Assembly: GCF_900156785.1 (NCBI RefSeq)
Contig: NZ_FTOP01000009.1
Coordinates: forward strand, 114,798 to 178,797
Length of the DNA stretch: 64,000 bases
Source: Belliella pelovolcani
Lineage (GTDB): Bacteria > Bacteroidota > Bacteroidia > Cytophagales > Cyclobacteriaceae
Direction of reading: 5' to 3'
The translations under genes and the position numbers were made by a program. Of the stretch, positions 8,179-15,743 are shown in pieces (position 1 is the stretch's first letter; the number at the start of each line of letters is the position of its first letter). Below the pieces are notes generated by a model. It saw nothing but the letters and a program-made list of their open reading frames with translations, did not search any database and was not told the origin of the DNA.

Positions 8179-10191
8179 ATGGATAGCATAAAATCTCCGA
8201 TATGGGCATTTCTGATTTTACTTTTAATTGCTCACTTTAAGGCGTTTGGTCAATCAGAAAAACTCCTTCCTCAACCATATCAAGCATCATTCGGAAATGC
8301 TGAATTGATAATCAAAGGGGACAAAGAGGATTTTAAAAGTAAGTTGACTGAATGGATTTCGGTGCCGCGAGATGGGTCTTATAATTTTGAAGATGTTCAG
8401 GTCAGCGTCCAATGGGTGGAGAAACTTAACGGCATTGATTTCAACAAAGATGAATCGTATCTTTTAGAAGTGACTGCTGAACAGATTGCCATTCAAGCAG
8501 TAAAAGAACAAGGGGCTTTTTATGCCCTTCAGACCCTGCTTCAATTGGCAGATGAAAAAGAAGGTAACCTGGTAATCCCTGAGTCCAGGATACTTGACCG
8601 TCCTGCTTTCCGTATAAGGGGATTTATGCATGACGTGGGAAGGAGTTTTATCCCTGTGGAAGAATTGATGAAGCAGATTGAAATCCTTTCCTCCTATAAG
8701 ATCAATGTTTTTCATTGGCATTTTACAGAAGACCTTGCCTGGCGATTGGAATCCAGGCTTTTTCCTGAATTGACTGCCGATGAAAATTTCGAAAGATTTC
8801 CTGGAGAATATTATACCCAGGAGGATGTCAGAAAACTGTTGGATTTTGCCAAAAGACACCATGTCACTGTCATTCCGGAAATCGATTTGCCTGGGCACAG
8901 CGCGGCTTTCCAAAGGGCTTTCGGCTATGATATGCAATCCAAAGAGGGTAAGGAGGTTCTGAAAGCACTACTGACAGAGGCTGGGGATTTGTTTGCAGGC
9001 CTCCCATATTTCCATATTGGAACTGATGAAGTGAGATTTACAGACCCGGACTTTGTCCCTGAAATGGTAGCTTTTGTAAGAGCTATGGGTTTTAAGGTTG
9101 TATCCTGGAACCCTGGCTGGGATTACAAAGCTGGGGAAATAGATATGCTTCAACTTTGGTCATACCGTGGAAAAGCTCCCGAAGGAATTCCTTTTGTCGA
9201 CAGCAGATTTCATTATATCAATCATTTTGATGCTTTTGCCGATTTGGTAAGCTTATTTAGAAGCAATGTGGCGGGCTATGACATAGGGTCGGAAGCAGTT
9301 GCGGGCTCGATTTTGGCCATTTGGAATGATCGAAAATTGAATGACTGGAAGCTGATCATCAGAGAAAATAACTTTTATCCTGCCATGCTGACTTTTGCCG
9401 AAAGACTTTGGCAAGGCGGAGGAGAGGGCTATTTTGATGAAATAGGTGTTTTATTACCTCAACCGAGCACACCTGCTTGGGAGAGTTTCGCAGACTTTGA
9501 GGATAGGCTATTGTGGCAAAGAGATCATCAATTTGAAAACTCTGATTTCCCATACTATAAACAAAGAGACATGGAGTGGCTGGTCTTACCCCCATTGGCC
9601 AACCAAGGAAATTTGGACTTGGAATTTGACTTTGAAGCTGATCTTAAAAAAGGTCAGGTACCAACTGAGATGCTTGCGGAAGCAATTCATGTAAAAGGCG
9701 GAGGAACATACTTGAGGCACGTTTGGGGTAACCTGGTCCCTGCTGCCATCAAAGACCCCAAGCCCAATCATACCGCTTTTGTAATTGGAAAAGTTTATGC
9801 TACTGAAGACAAGGAAGTCAAAGCAGTGATTGTCTTTCAGGATTATAGCCGATCAGAAAAGGATCTTCCGCCCCCTCAGGGCGCATGGGATTGGAAAGGA
9901 AGTAAAGCTTGGATCAACGGTGAACCGATCCTGGCGCCAATTTGGGAAAATAGCCATACAGACAAAACTAATGAAATCCCCCTTCAAAATGAAAACTGGC
10001 AAAGTAGACCAGCACAAAGGTTGACCTTGAAAAAAGGATGGAACATGATTTTACTTAAATTGCCAGTAGGCCAATTTCAAACCAAGGAATTACGCTTGGT
10101 CAAGTGGATGTGGAATTTTGTGATACTAGATAAGGACGGTCAAGAGGCGGAAAGTTTGAAGTGGGATAACTCAAAAATTGAATCCAAATAG
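8179..10191 (+). CDS. Beta-N-acetylhexosaminidase (GH20), secreted
   Basis: Cleaves terminal beta-linked GlcNAc or GalNAc. The frame is open to a TTG at 8164, but the ATG at 8179 gives a good Sec signal peptide ending at Gly-Gln (about residue 25), so I start there. An N-terminal alpha/beta domain (about 28-140) precedes the TIM barrel. Family motifs are RGFMHDVGR (147-155), FHWHFTED (178-185), PEIDLPGH (233-240) and HIGTDE (279-284), which carries the Asp283-Glu284 catalytic pair. The more usual form is HIGGDE. Roughly 220 residues after the barrel form a beta-rich extension. It is the last gene of the sialoglycan cluster. Confidence 0.88.
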   Translation: MDSIKSPIWAFLILLLIAHFKAFGQSEKLLPQPYQASFGNAELIIKGDKEDFKSKLTEWISVPRDGSYNFEDVQVSVQWVEKLNGIDFNKDESYLLEVTAEQIAIQAVKEQGAFYALQTLLQLADEKEGNLVIPESRILDRPAFRIRGFMHDVGRSFIPVEELMKQIEILSSYKINVFHWHFTEDLAWRLESRLFPELTADENFERFPGEYYTQEDVRKLLDFAKRHHVTVIPEIDLPGHSAAFQRAFGYDMQSKEGKEVLKALLTEAGDLFAGLPYFHIGTDEVRFTDPDFVPEMVAFVRAMGFKVVSWNPGWDYKAGEIDMLQLWSYRGKAPEGIPFVDSRFHYINHFDAFADLVSLFRSNVAGYDIGSEAVAGSILAIWNDRKLNDWKLIIRENNFYPAMLTFAERLWQGGGEGYFDEIGVLLPQPSTPAWESFADFEDRLLWQRDHQFENSDFPYYKQRDMEWLVLPPLANQGNLDLEFDFEADLKKGQVPTEMLAEAIHVKGGGTYLRHVWGNLVPAAIKDPKPNHTAFVIGKVYATEDKEVKAVIVFQDYSRSEKDLPPPQGAWDWKGSKAWINGEPILAPIWENSHTDKTNEIPLQNENWQSRPAQRLTLKKGWNMILLKLPVGQFQTKELRLVKWMWNFVILDKDGQEAESLKWDNSKIESK

Positions 10192-10377
10192 ATAGTTGAG
10201 CTGTTTGGGATTTGTATTCCCGAACCCTGATTATAAGGATTTGCTATCTATTTACCCAATCTAGGTTTAGCGTTGGAATTGGAAATTCTTTCTATCTGAC
10301 CCGCGGAATTTCAAATTCCGAGGAGCGAGTATAACACAAAAATTGAACCCAAATAATTGCGCAGGCATTCTGCCAAC
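10170..10377. repeat. Intergenic stretch with a short duplication and an AATT dyad
   Basis: The last codons of the hexosaminidase gene (AAAATTGAATCCAAATA, near 10173) recur almost identically near 10339 as AAAATTGAACCCAAATA. Between them is a dyad GGAATT-TCA-AATTCC near 10306-10320. The picture is of a small duplication or insertion that copied the gene end about 165 bp downstream. No open frame is seen here. Confidence 0.35.
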
Positions 10378-10414
10378 AAAAAATCCTTCCCCTACATCAA
10401 GGGGAAGGATTTTT
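10378..10414. terminator. Bidirectional intrinsic terminator
   Basis: A perfect 12-bp stem, AAATCCTTCCCC at 10381-10392 with its complement at 10401-10412, encloses an 8-nt loop. The stem is flanked by A-run and T-run, so it can stop transcription on both strands. It lies between the convergent hexosaminidase and Rnk/Gre-like genes. Confidence 0.88.
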
Positions 10415-10806
10415 TATGCTGACAGGATACTTTCTGATTGAGATACTTTTTCAATTTTGAATTTACGTGTTCCGGCAGGCAAGTTCCATTCTATTACCTT
10501 ACCTTCTTGAAATCCTATCAGGGCTACTCCTAATGGAGAAAGGATAGAAAGCTTCTGCTCTGCTAAATTGGCATTTTTGGGAAAGGTAAGCGTAAACTGT
10601 AGTCTTCTCCCACTTGCGATGTCGATAATTTCAAAGCTGGAACCAAGCTGTATGACTTTCTCGGAAATTTTATTGTCAGCCACTATTTTGGCTCTTCTGA
10701 GTTCCAATTGTAAAATTCCCAGTTCTTTGGTTCTTCCGCTTGAAGGGATACTTTCCATAAGTTCGGAAAGCGCTTTTTCGTCTGATTTTTTAATGATAGG
10801 TACCAT
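10414..10806 (-). CDS. GreA/GreB C-terminal-domain protein (Rnk-like RNA polymerase interactor)
   Basis: A 130-residue cytoplasmic protein. The second half (about 50-125) carries the GreA/GreB C-terminal FKBP-like fold, recognisable from the SPLGVALIGFQEGKVIEW stretch, where Gre factors have 'SPIARALIGK'-type sequences. The N-terminal 45 residues are short and helical, not the full Gre coiled coil, so it resembles Rnk-type regulators that bind RNA polymerase without transcript cleavage. It stands alone, convergent with the sialoglycan cluster. A role in modulating RNA polymerase is a family inference. Confidence 0.72.
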   Translation of the reverse strand: MVPIIKKSDEKALSELMESIPSSGRTKELGILQLELRRAKIVADNKISEKVIQLGSSFEIIDIASGRRLQFTLTFPKNANLAEQKLSILSPLGVALIGFQEGKVIEWNLPAGTRKFKIEKVSQSESILSA

Positions 10807-11162
10807 AATTGATTACGTTTGATTTTTGTGAAATATAGATAGCCGAACAAATACAGCAGACCTGAGAGGTGCTTGGCTATATCAGTCGGAAATTGATAGA
10901 ATTTACCCTAGAAGTGAAAGGGAAGGGTTCCCCTGCTAAAGCACTGTTTAAAGAGATAGCAGGGGCTTAGTTACAAAGGCCTTGCTTTGTGCGGATTTCA
11001 AAAATTGCATAGAATTCCCCTGAAAGAAAAAGTTGCTGTTGGGCTTTATGTTAAGAGGAAATTGCACAGTGCAAGATACGATTTTTGTCAGATAATCCGG
11101 ATAGTTTATAAAGAAAAACAAGGTGTATTTAATATCTTGGCTATTTGCTAAATTTATGCTCA
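10807..11162. other. 356-bp non-coding interval with one hairpin
   Basis: This gap separates two divergent genes and must hold both promoters. The only clear structure is CCCCTGCTA at 10930-10938 with complement TAGCAGGGG at 10957-10965, a 9-bp stem with an 18-nt loop. No T-run follows, so it is not an evident terminator. A -7-like TATCTTGG (11133-11140) with one mismatch precedes the Crp/Fnr gene. Nothing else is recognised. Confidence 0.4.
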
Positions 11163-11747
11163 ATGGCTTTATACGATTTCTATTTTCAACAATTCAATGA
11201 GAAGGTTCCACTCACAAAAGAGGAACAAGAGCAGATTCAAACCTATCTTACACTAAGAAAAATGGGGAAAAAACAATACTTTCTCCAGGAAGGAGAGGTT
11301 TGCAAAAGTTATGCTTTTGTGAATAAGGGCTCCTTGAGAAAGTATTCTATTGAAAATGGAAATGAGCACATCATACAGTTTGCCATTGAAGGTTGGACAG
11401 TCGGAGATTTGTTGAGTTTTCTTAGCGAGGAGCCTGCCACTTACCATATTGACACCCTTGAAGACAGTGAATTGGTACTTATGAGTAAGGCTGCCCATGA
11501 TGAGTTGCTCAGGACACAACCTAAATATGAAACCTATTTCCGTCTTCTTATCACAGGGGCCTATATTGCTCTTCAGCGACGCCATTCTTTTACCTTAAGT
11601 CTGCCTGTTGAGCAGCGGTACATGGACTTTGTAGAAAAATATCCTGAAATCGTTCAAAGGGTGCCCCAACACATGATTGCTTCCTACTTGGGCCTTACAC
11701 CCGAAACCCTCAGTCGAGTGAGGAAGAAATTGACCAAACATAAATAA
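11163..11747 (+). CDS. Crp/Fnr-family transcriptional regulator
   Basis: A 194-residue activator/repressor. An in-frame TTG lies upstream at 11145, but the ATG at 11163 gives the usual start. Residues about 20-115 form the cyclic-nucleotide-binding-type beta roll and about 125-150 the dimer helix. The C-terminal winged helix has recognition residues ETLSR at 181-185, the same E-x-x-S-R pattern FNR uses to read TTGAT. There is only one cysteine (Cys47), so an FNR-type 4Fe-4S cluster is ruled out. A perfect TTGAT-N4-ATCAA box lies 17 bp after the stop, in front of the next operon, which is its likely target. Confidence 0.87.
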   Translation: MALYDFYFQQFNEKVPLTKEEQEQIQTYLTLRKMGKKQYFLQEGEVCKSYAFVNKGSLRKYSIENGNEHIIQFAIEGWTVGDLLSFLSEEPATYHIDTLEDSELVLMSKAAHDELLRTQPKYETYFRLLITGAYIALQRRHSFTLSLPVEQRYMDFVEKYPEIVQRVPQHMIASYLGLTPETLSRVRKKLTKHK

Positions 11748-11763
11748 TCTATAGATTTTTTTC

Positions 11764-11807
11764 TTGATTTAAATCAATGAAAAAGGCTTTGGCATGGGGT
11801 AATTTTG
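11764..11807 (+). promoter_or_regulatory. FNR/CRP-type box plus -7 element before the dsbA-like operon
   Basis: TTGATTTAAATCAA at 11764-11777 is a perfect 14-bp palindrome matching the FNR consensus TTGAT-N4-ATCAA. A Bacteroidota -7 element TAATTTTG is at 11800-11807. The expected -33 TTTG is missing; the box occupies that region, centred about 43 bp before the predicted start of transcription, as in an activator-dependent class II promoter. The ATG is 41 bp after the -7 element. Confidence 0.72.
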
Positions 11808-11847
11808 TAGCTAAAGTTTAGCAAAAACTCAAATAAAGTTAATCAAG

Positions 11848-12768
11848 ATGATAGAACAGAGCAATCCCTTATTATGCGATCTGGAGACAGGTATGTGTGA
11901 AACTCCTGAATCCACAGCAAAAGGCGTGACGAGTAAGAAGGTGAATTCCCTTAGCAAACCTATTAAAGTAATCTACTATACAGACCCAATCTGTTCGTCC
12001 TGCTGGGGGATTGAGCCCCAACTCAGGAAATTGAAACTGGAATACGGAAGCTACATAGCTATCGAATACAGAATGGGAGGCTTGTTGCCCGATTGGAGCT
12101 ACAATAGTGGAGGAATTAGTAAGGCTTCTGATGTGGCCCATCATTGGGACGAGGTAAGTTTGCATTATGACATGCCCATTGATGGGGATGTATGGTTGGA
12201 AGATCCATTGGATTCCTCTTACCCGCCATCCATTGCCTTCAAAGCTGCCCAAATGCAGAATGAGGACCTTGCAATTGCTTTTCTTAGAGTAATTAGAGAA
12301 ATGGTTTTTCTACAAAAAAAGAATATTTCAAAATGGGAAAACCTTAAAGCTGCGGCTGAAAAAGTCGGCTTGGATCTAGAACAGTTCAGGTTTGACTTTG
12401 AAGAAAAAGCGAAAAGGTTGTTTGAAGAGGATTTGATGCTTGGAAGGAAGTTGGGCGTAAGAGGTTTTCCCTCGCTTTATTTCTCCGATGGTCAGGGAAA
12501 CACTGAATTTGTGTATGGCACCAGAGCTTATGCCTTTTATGAAATAGCCGTGCTCAAATTGGCTCCCGAAGCAAAGAAATCTGAGTACAGGAGAAATTGG
12601 GAGGCATTATTTGGCAAATATCCAACTCTAACCGCAAAAGAATTCTCGGAGCTATCCGGAAATGGCAGGGCGGAAGCAGTGGAAGTATTGGATGTCCTGA
12701 CTACCCAAGGAAAGTTGGTAAAAGAAACTACTAAAAACGGGTCTCTGTGGAGAAGAAAGATGGATTAA
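11848..12768 (+). CDS. DsbA-family (FrnE-like) thiol oxidoreductase
   Basis: A 306-residue thioredoxin-fold protein with the redox motif Cys49-Ser-Ser-Cys52 (DPICSSCWG) near the start of the fold and a cis-Pro region RGFPSLYF. The N-terminus carries a second cysteine pair, Cys10 and Cys17, outside the core. There is no signal peptide, so it probably acts in the cytoplasm, like FrnE or SpxH-type DsbA relatives. The last 60 residues resemble a small winged-helix extension. The gene starts behind the FNR-type box and is followed after 22 bp by a LigB dioxygenase gene. Substrate unknown; a role in oxidative or electrophile stress is inferred. Confidence 0.78.
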   Translation: MIEQSNPLLCDLETGMCETPESTAKGVTSKKVNSLSKPIKVIYYTDPICSSCWGIEPQLRKLKLEYGSYIAIEYRMGGLLPDWSYNSGGISKASDVAHHWDEVSLHYDMPIDGDVWLEDPLDSSYPPSIAFKAAQMQNEDLAIAFLRVIREMVFLQKKNISKWENLKAAAEKVGLDLEQFRFDFEEKAKRLFEEDLMLGRKLGVRGFPSLYFSDGQGNTEFVYGTRAYAFYEIAVLKLAPEAKKSEYRRNWEALFGKYPTLTAKEFSELSGNGRAEAVEVLDVLTTQGKLVKETTKNGSLWRRKMD

Positions 12769-12790
12769 AGAGCGCTGAGGAATAATATTA

Positions 12791-13684
12791 ATGGATAGGA
12801 AAAAATTTCTTAAGACCTTGGTCCCGCTAATGATTGCGGGACCTTTAGCCATATCAACCATGAAATTGAAAGAACTCAACATAATGAAAGCCCCTCTGGG
12901 CAAGACCCAAAAAATGCCTGTATTATTCCTTGGGCATGGGAGTCCTATGAATGCCATTGAGGAAAATGAATTTGTGGCCGGGTTCAGGAGTATTGCTAAA
13001 GAAATCCCGATGCCAAATGCCATCTTGTGCATTTCTGCCCACTGGGAAACACGGGGAACCTTGGTTACAGCCATGCAGCATCCGCCCACCATCCATGATT
13101 TTGGCGGTTTCCCTCAAGCGCTTTTTGATGTTCAATATCCTGCACCTGGCAGCCCTGATCTTGCTAAGGAAACACAGGGATTGATCACAAAAGCCAAGGT
13201 AGAACTGGATGATAAATGGGGCCTTGACCATGGTGCCTGGTCTGTAATCAAGCATTTGTATCCAAATGCGGATATTCCAGTGGTACAAATGAGCTTGGAT
13301 CATTACCAAACTCCTCAATACCACTATGAACTTGCGGCGGACTTGAAGTACCTTAGGGAAAAAGGAGTACTGATCATTGGGAGTGGAAATATGGTACACA
13401 ACCTCAGGATGTTGGCATGGGGCAAGATGAATGAAAACTACGGGTTTGATTGGGCATTGGAAGCCAATGAAGCAATGAAAGGCTTTATTCAGAATGGAGA
13501 TCACCGTGCCATGATCAATTTCCGTTCGCAGGGCAAAGCTTTTGATTTAGCCATCCCCACACCGGAACATTATTTACCGTTGCTTTACACCTTAGGCTTG
13601 CAGGAGAAAGGGGAGGAGTTATCTCTTTTCAACGACCAAGCTGTGGCAGGTTCGTTGACCATGACATCTGTGAAGATTGGGTGA
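12791..13684 (+). CDS. ygiD: LigB-family extradiol dioxygenase (4,5-DOPA dioxygenase-like)
   Basis: A 297-residue member of the class III extradiol dioxygenase family that includes E. coli YgiD. The metal site is visible as His49 (LGHGSPM), His84 (ISAHWE), the HPPTIHDFGG block and His in GSGNMVHNL. The N-terminus MDRKKFLKTL with a hydrophobic stretch to about residue 24 resembles a Tat signal, although the second arginine of the pair is Lys. E. coli YgiD is cytoplasmic, so an exported form would be unusual. It is the second gene of the dsbA-like operon and ends before a strong terminator. Natural substrate not predictable. Confidence 0.82.
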   Translation: MDRKKFLKTLVPLMIAGPLAISTMKLKELNIMKAPLGKTQKMPVLFLGHGSPMNAIEENEFVAGFRSIAKEIPMPNAILCISAHWETRGTLVTAMQHPPTIHDFGGFPQALFDVQYPAPGSPDLAKETQGLITKAKVELDDKWGLDHGAWSVIKHLYPNADIPVVQMSLDHYQTPQYHYELAADLKYLREKGVLIIGSGNMVHNLRMLAWGKMNENYGFDWALEANEAMKGFIQNGDHRAMINFRSQGKAFDLAIPTPEHYLPLLYTLGLQEKGEELSLFNDQAVAGSLTMTSVKIG

Positions 13685-13710
13685 TCGATCGAAATATTTT
13701 TTATTTATAT

Positions 13711-13746
13711 AATCTTTCGTTTTGATGAAAACTGAAAGATTTTTTA
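13711..13746 (+). terminator. Intrinsic terminator after the LigB gene
   Basis: AATCTTTC at 13711-13718 pairs with GAAAGATT at 13734-13741. Inside, GTTTT (13719-13723) pairs with AAAAC (13728-13732) around a GATG loop. A run of T follows directly. Confidence 0.8.
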
Positions 13747-13903
13747 CTTATATTTCAAGCGTATTTCTTATTTATTTGATTTAATAAGAAAGAATATGAT
13801 GGTTAATTTGAAATTAAATCTTTTCCAAAAAAGATGTAGTTGTCAGAATTGAATTGAAGAAAGGTGAAAATAGATTTAAACTTAAAGAATTAACAGAAAA
13901 AAT

Positions 13904-14665
13904 ATGAAAAAAACAGCCTTAAGACGTTCTAGGATACTGGAAGCACTTGATAATTTTGGACAAGTTAATGTTAGTGAATTAAGTAAAGAGTTTGATGTTA
14001 GTGAAGTAACAATAAGAAATGATCTAGCCAACTTAGAAAAAAACAAGCTTCTAATCAGAGCGCATGGTGGTGCATTCAAGACAAATACGCTTGCTATTCC
14101 AGTCACAGAAAAGAAGAAGATTAATTTGGATGCAAAGAAAGCTATTGGGAAAGCTGCAGCGAAAATGATCCAAGAGAATGATTCTATTATTTTAGATTCT
14201 GGTACCACAACTTTCGAAATCTCCAATAATCTTGGGAAATTCGAAAGACTTTCTGTTATCAGTAATGCCTTAGATATCATTAATAATTTGGCAAACTTCG
14301 ATAATCTTGATGTCATGGTTCCTGGTGGGTTTTTGAAGGAATTTTCAATGTCACTTGTAGGTCCTATGGCGGAAAGAAACTTCAAACAACTACATTGCAA
14401 CAAACTTTTTTTAGGAGTGGATGGTTTTAAGTCAGATGTGGGAGTGTATACCTACCACATGGAGGAAGCCTATCTTAACCAATTGATGATTGACATTGCA
14501 GAAGAGGTAATTGTAGTAGCAGATTCTTCAAAGTTCAAAAAAATCGGTTTTGCTTTTATAGCTGGTTTTAATAAAATTCATAAAGTAATTACCGATAATG
14601 ATATTGAACAAGAATATGTCAAAATGCTTGAAAGAAACAATGTTGAAGTAATTATTGCAAATTGA
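13904..14665 (+). CDS. DeoR/GlpR-family transcriptional regulator
   Basis: A 253-residue sugar-responsive repressor. Residues 8-60 form the DeoR helix-turn-helix, with the typical VSELSKEFDVSEVTIRNDL stretch and the RAHGGAF motif after it. The remainder is the DeoR sensor domain (ISOCOT fold), with DSGTTT at the phosphosugar-binding loop, ISNAL, and later FLGVDGF. Base use is more A/T-rich than in the preceding operon. It is separated from that operon by 219 bp with a terminator, and is followed after 38 bp by an SDR gene. Family members answer to phosphorylated sugars; the effector here is unknown. Confidence 0.87.
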   Translation: MKKTALRRSRILEALDNFGQVNVSELSKEFDVSEVTIRNDLANLEKNKLLIRAHGGAFKTNTLAIPVTEKKKINLDAKKAIGKAAAKMIQENDSIILDSGTTTFEISNNLGKFERLSVISNALDIINNLANFDNLDVMVPGGFLKEFSMSLVGPMAERNFKQLHCNKLFLGVDGFKSDVGVYTYHMEEAYLNQLMIDIAEEVIVVADSSKFKKIGFAFIAGFNKIHKVITDNDIEQEYVKMLERNNVEVIIAN

Positions 14666-14703
14666 TAGGTGCCTTTAATTCTTTTCAATTTTAAATCTAA
14701 ATC

Positions 14704-15423
14704 ATGCAAAACTTAACCAACAAAACAGCATTAATCACAGGGGGAAGTAAGGGGATAGGCTATGGGATAGCAGCCGCTTTGCTTGCTGAAGGAATGAAGG
14801 TGGCAATCACTAGTCGATCTCAAAAAGCGGCGGATGAAGCTGCCTCTGAACTGGCCAAAATAGGAAAAGGAGAAATTATAGGTATTGAAGCAGATGTGAG
14901 GAACTTTGACTCTCAGCAAAATGCAGTAAACCAAGTGCTTGATAAGTGGGGTCAATTGGATCTACTGGTGGCAAATGCTGGAATTGGCCACTTTGCTTCT
15001 GTGGAAGACATGACCATGGAGCAGTGGCATGAGACTATTGATACCAATCTTACTGGGGTGTTTTATAGTATCAAGGCTGGATTGGATGGGTTGAAGCAAT
15101 CTAAGGGTTATTTTATTACAATTTCAAGCTTAGCAGGTACCAACTTCTTTGCTAACGGATCTGCGTATAATGCCAGCAAGTTTGGGGTGACAGGTTTCTC
15201 TCAAGCCGCTATGCTGGATCTGAGAAAGCATAATATTCGAGTGACCACAATCATGCCTGGGTCAGTAGCTACCTACTTCAACAACCATCAGCCTAATGAT
15301 GCTGATGCTTGGAAAATTCAGATCGAGGATCTAGGACAGATGGTGGTAGATCTGATGCAAATGCATCCACGTACACTTCCTAGTAAAATTGAAGTGAGGC
15401 CGACAATGCCTCCTGGTGCTTAA
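14704..15423 (+). CDS. Short-chain dehydrogenase/reductase
   Basis: A 239-residue classical SDR oxidoreductase. It shows the cofactor loop TGGSKGIG (about 13-20), the NAG motif (ANAGIGH, about 90), the catalytic Ser (ISSLAG, about 140), YNASK (about 154-158) and the PGSVAT block. The Arg in the loop after beta-2 (SRSQ) favours NADP(H). It lies 38 bp after the DeoR gene on the same strand, perhaps co-transcribed, and ends in a strong terminator. Close relatives are annotated as 3-oxoacyl-ACP-reductase-like, but the substrate cannot be read from the sequence. Confidence 0.85.
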   Translation: MQNLTNKTALITGGSKGIGYGIAAALLAEGMKVAITSRSQKAADEAASELAKIGKGEIIGIEADVRNFDSQQNAVNQVLDKWGQLDLLVANAGIGHFASVEDMTMEQWHETIDTNLTGVFYSIKAGLDGLKQSKGYFITISSLAGTNFFANGSAYNASKFGVTGFSQAAMLDLRKHNIRVTTIMPGSVATYFNNHQPNDADAWKIQIEDLGQMVVDLMQMHPRTLPSKIEVRPTMPPGA

Positions 15424-15427
15424 GTGT

Positions 15428-15473
15428 AAAAATCAAAAGCCTGATCTTCAAAATGATCAGGCTTTTGATTTTT
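15428..15473. terminator. Strong intrinsic terminator (19-bp stem)
   Basis: AAAAATCAAAAGCCTGATC at 15428-15446 pairs perfectly with its complement at 15455-15473 around an 8-nt loop. The A-run and T-run ends let it work in both directions. Confidence 0.9.
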
Positions 15474-15743
15474 GAAACAGATAAGTGTTTAATATGGATA
15501 CATTGAACTTTGCCAATAACATTACAAAATTCCGACTTATCTCACTTTCGATCCGCCCCAGCCAAGTTATTAATTGATACTTGTCCGACCTAGGCGGGTT
15601 GGATAATTGTTGATACAAGACAATTGTATTTGTTGTTAGATTTCTTCAAGCATTGGAAATGTTTAAATTCAACTTTCAACTGAATTTAATCAAGAGTTAA
15701 GATATATCATTAGTAATCCCCAAAGAGAAACACATTGGACATT
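15474..15743. other. Non-coding interval between convergent genes
   Basis: No open frame of note. One weak hairpin, TCCGACC (near 15585) with GGTTGGA (near 15598) including a G-U pair, sits between two copies of a TTGATAC-type word near 15574 and 15611. No recognised function; probably the remains of 3' regions. Confidence 0.3.

Noticed and set aside
12923..13504. A 193-residue minus-strand open frame opposite the LigB gene
   Set aside because: Antisense shadow of a well-supported gene with family motifs; Cys, His and Ile-rich composition without domain pattern.
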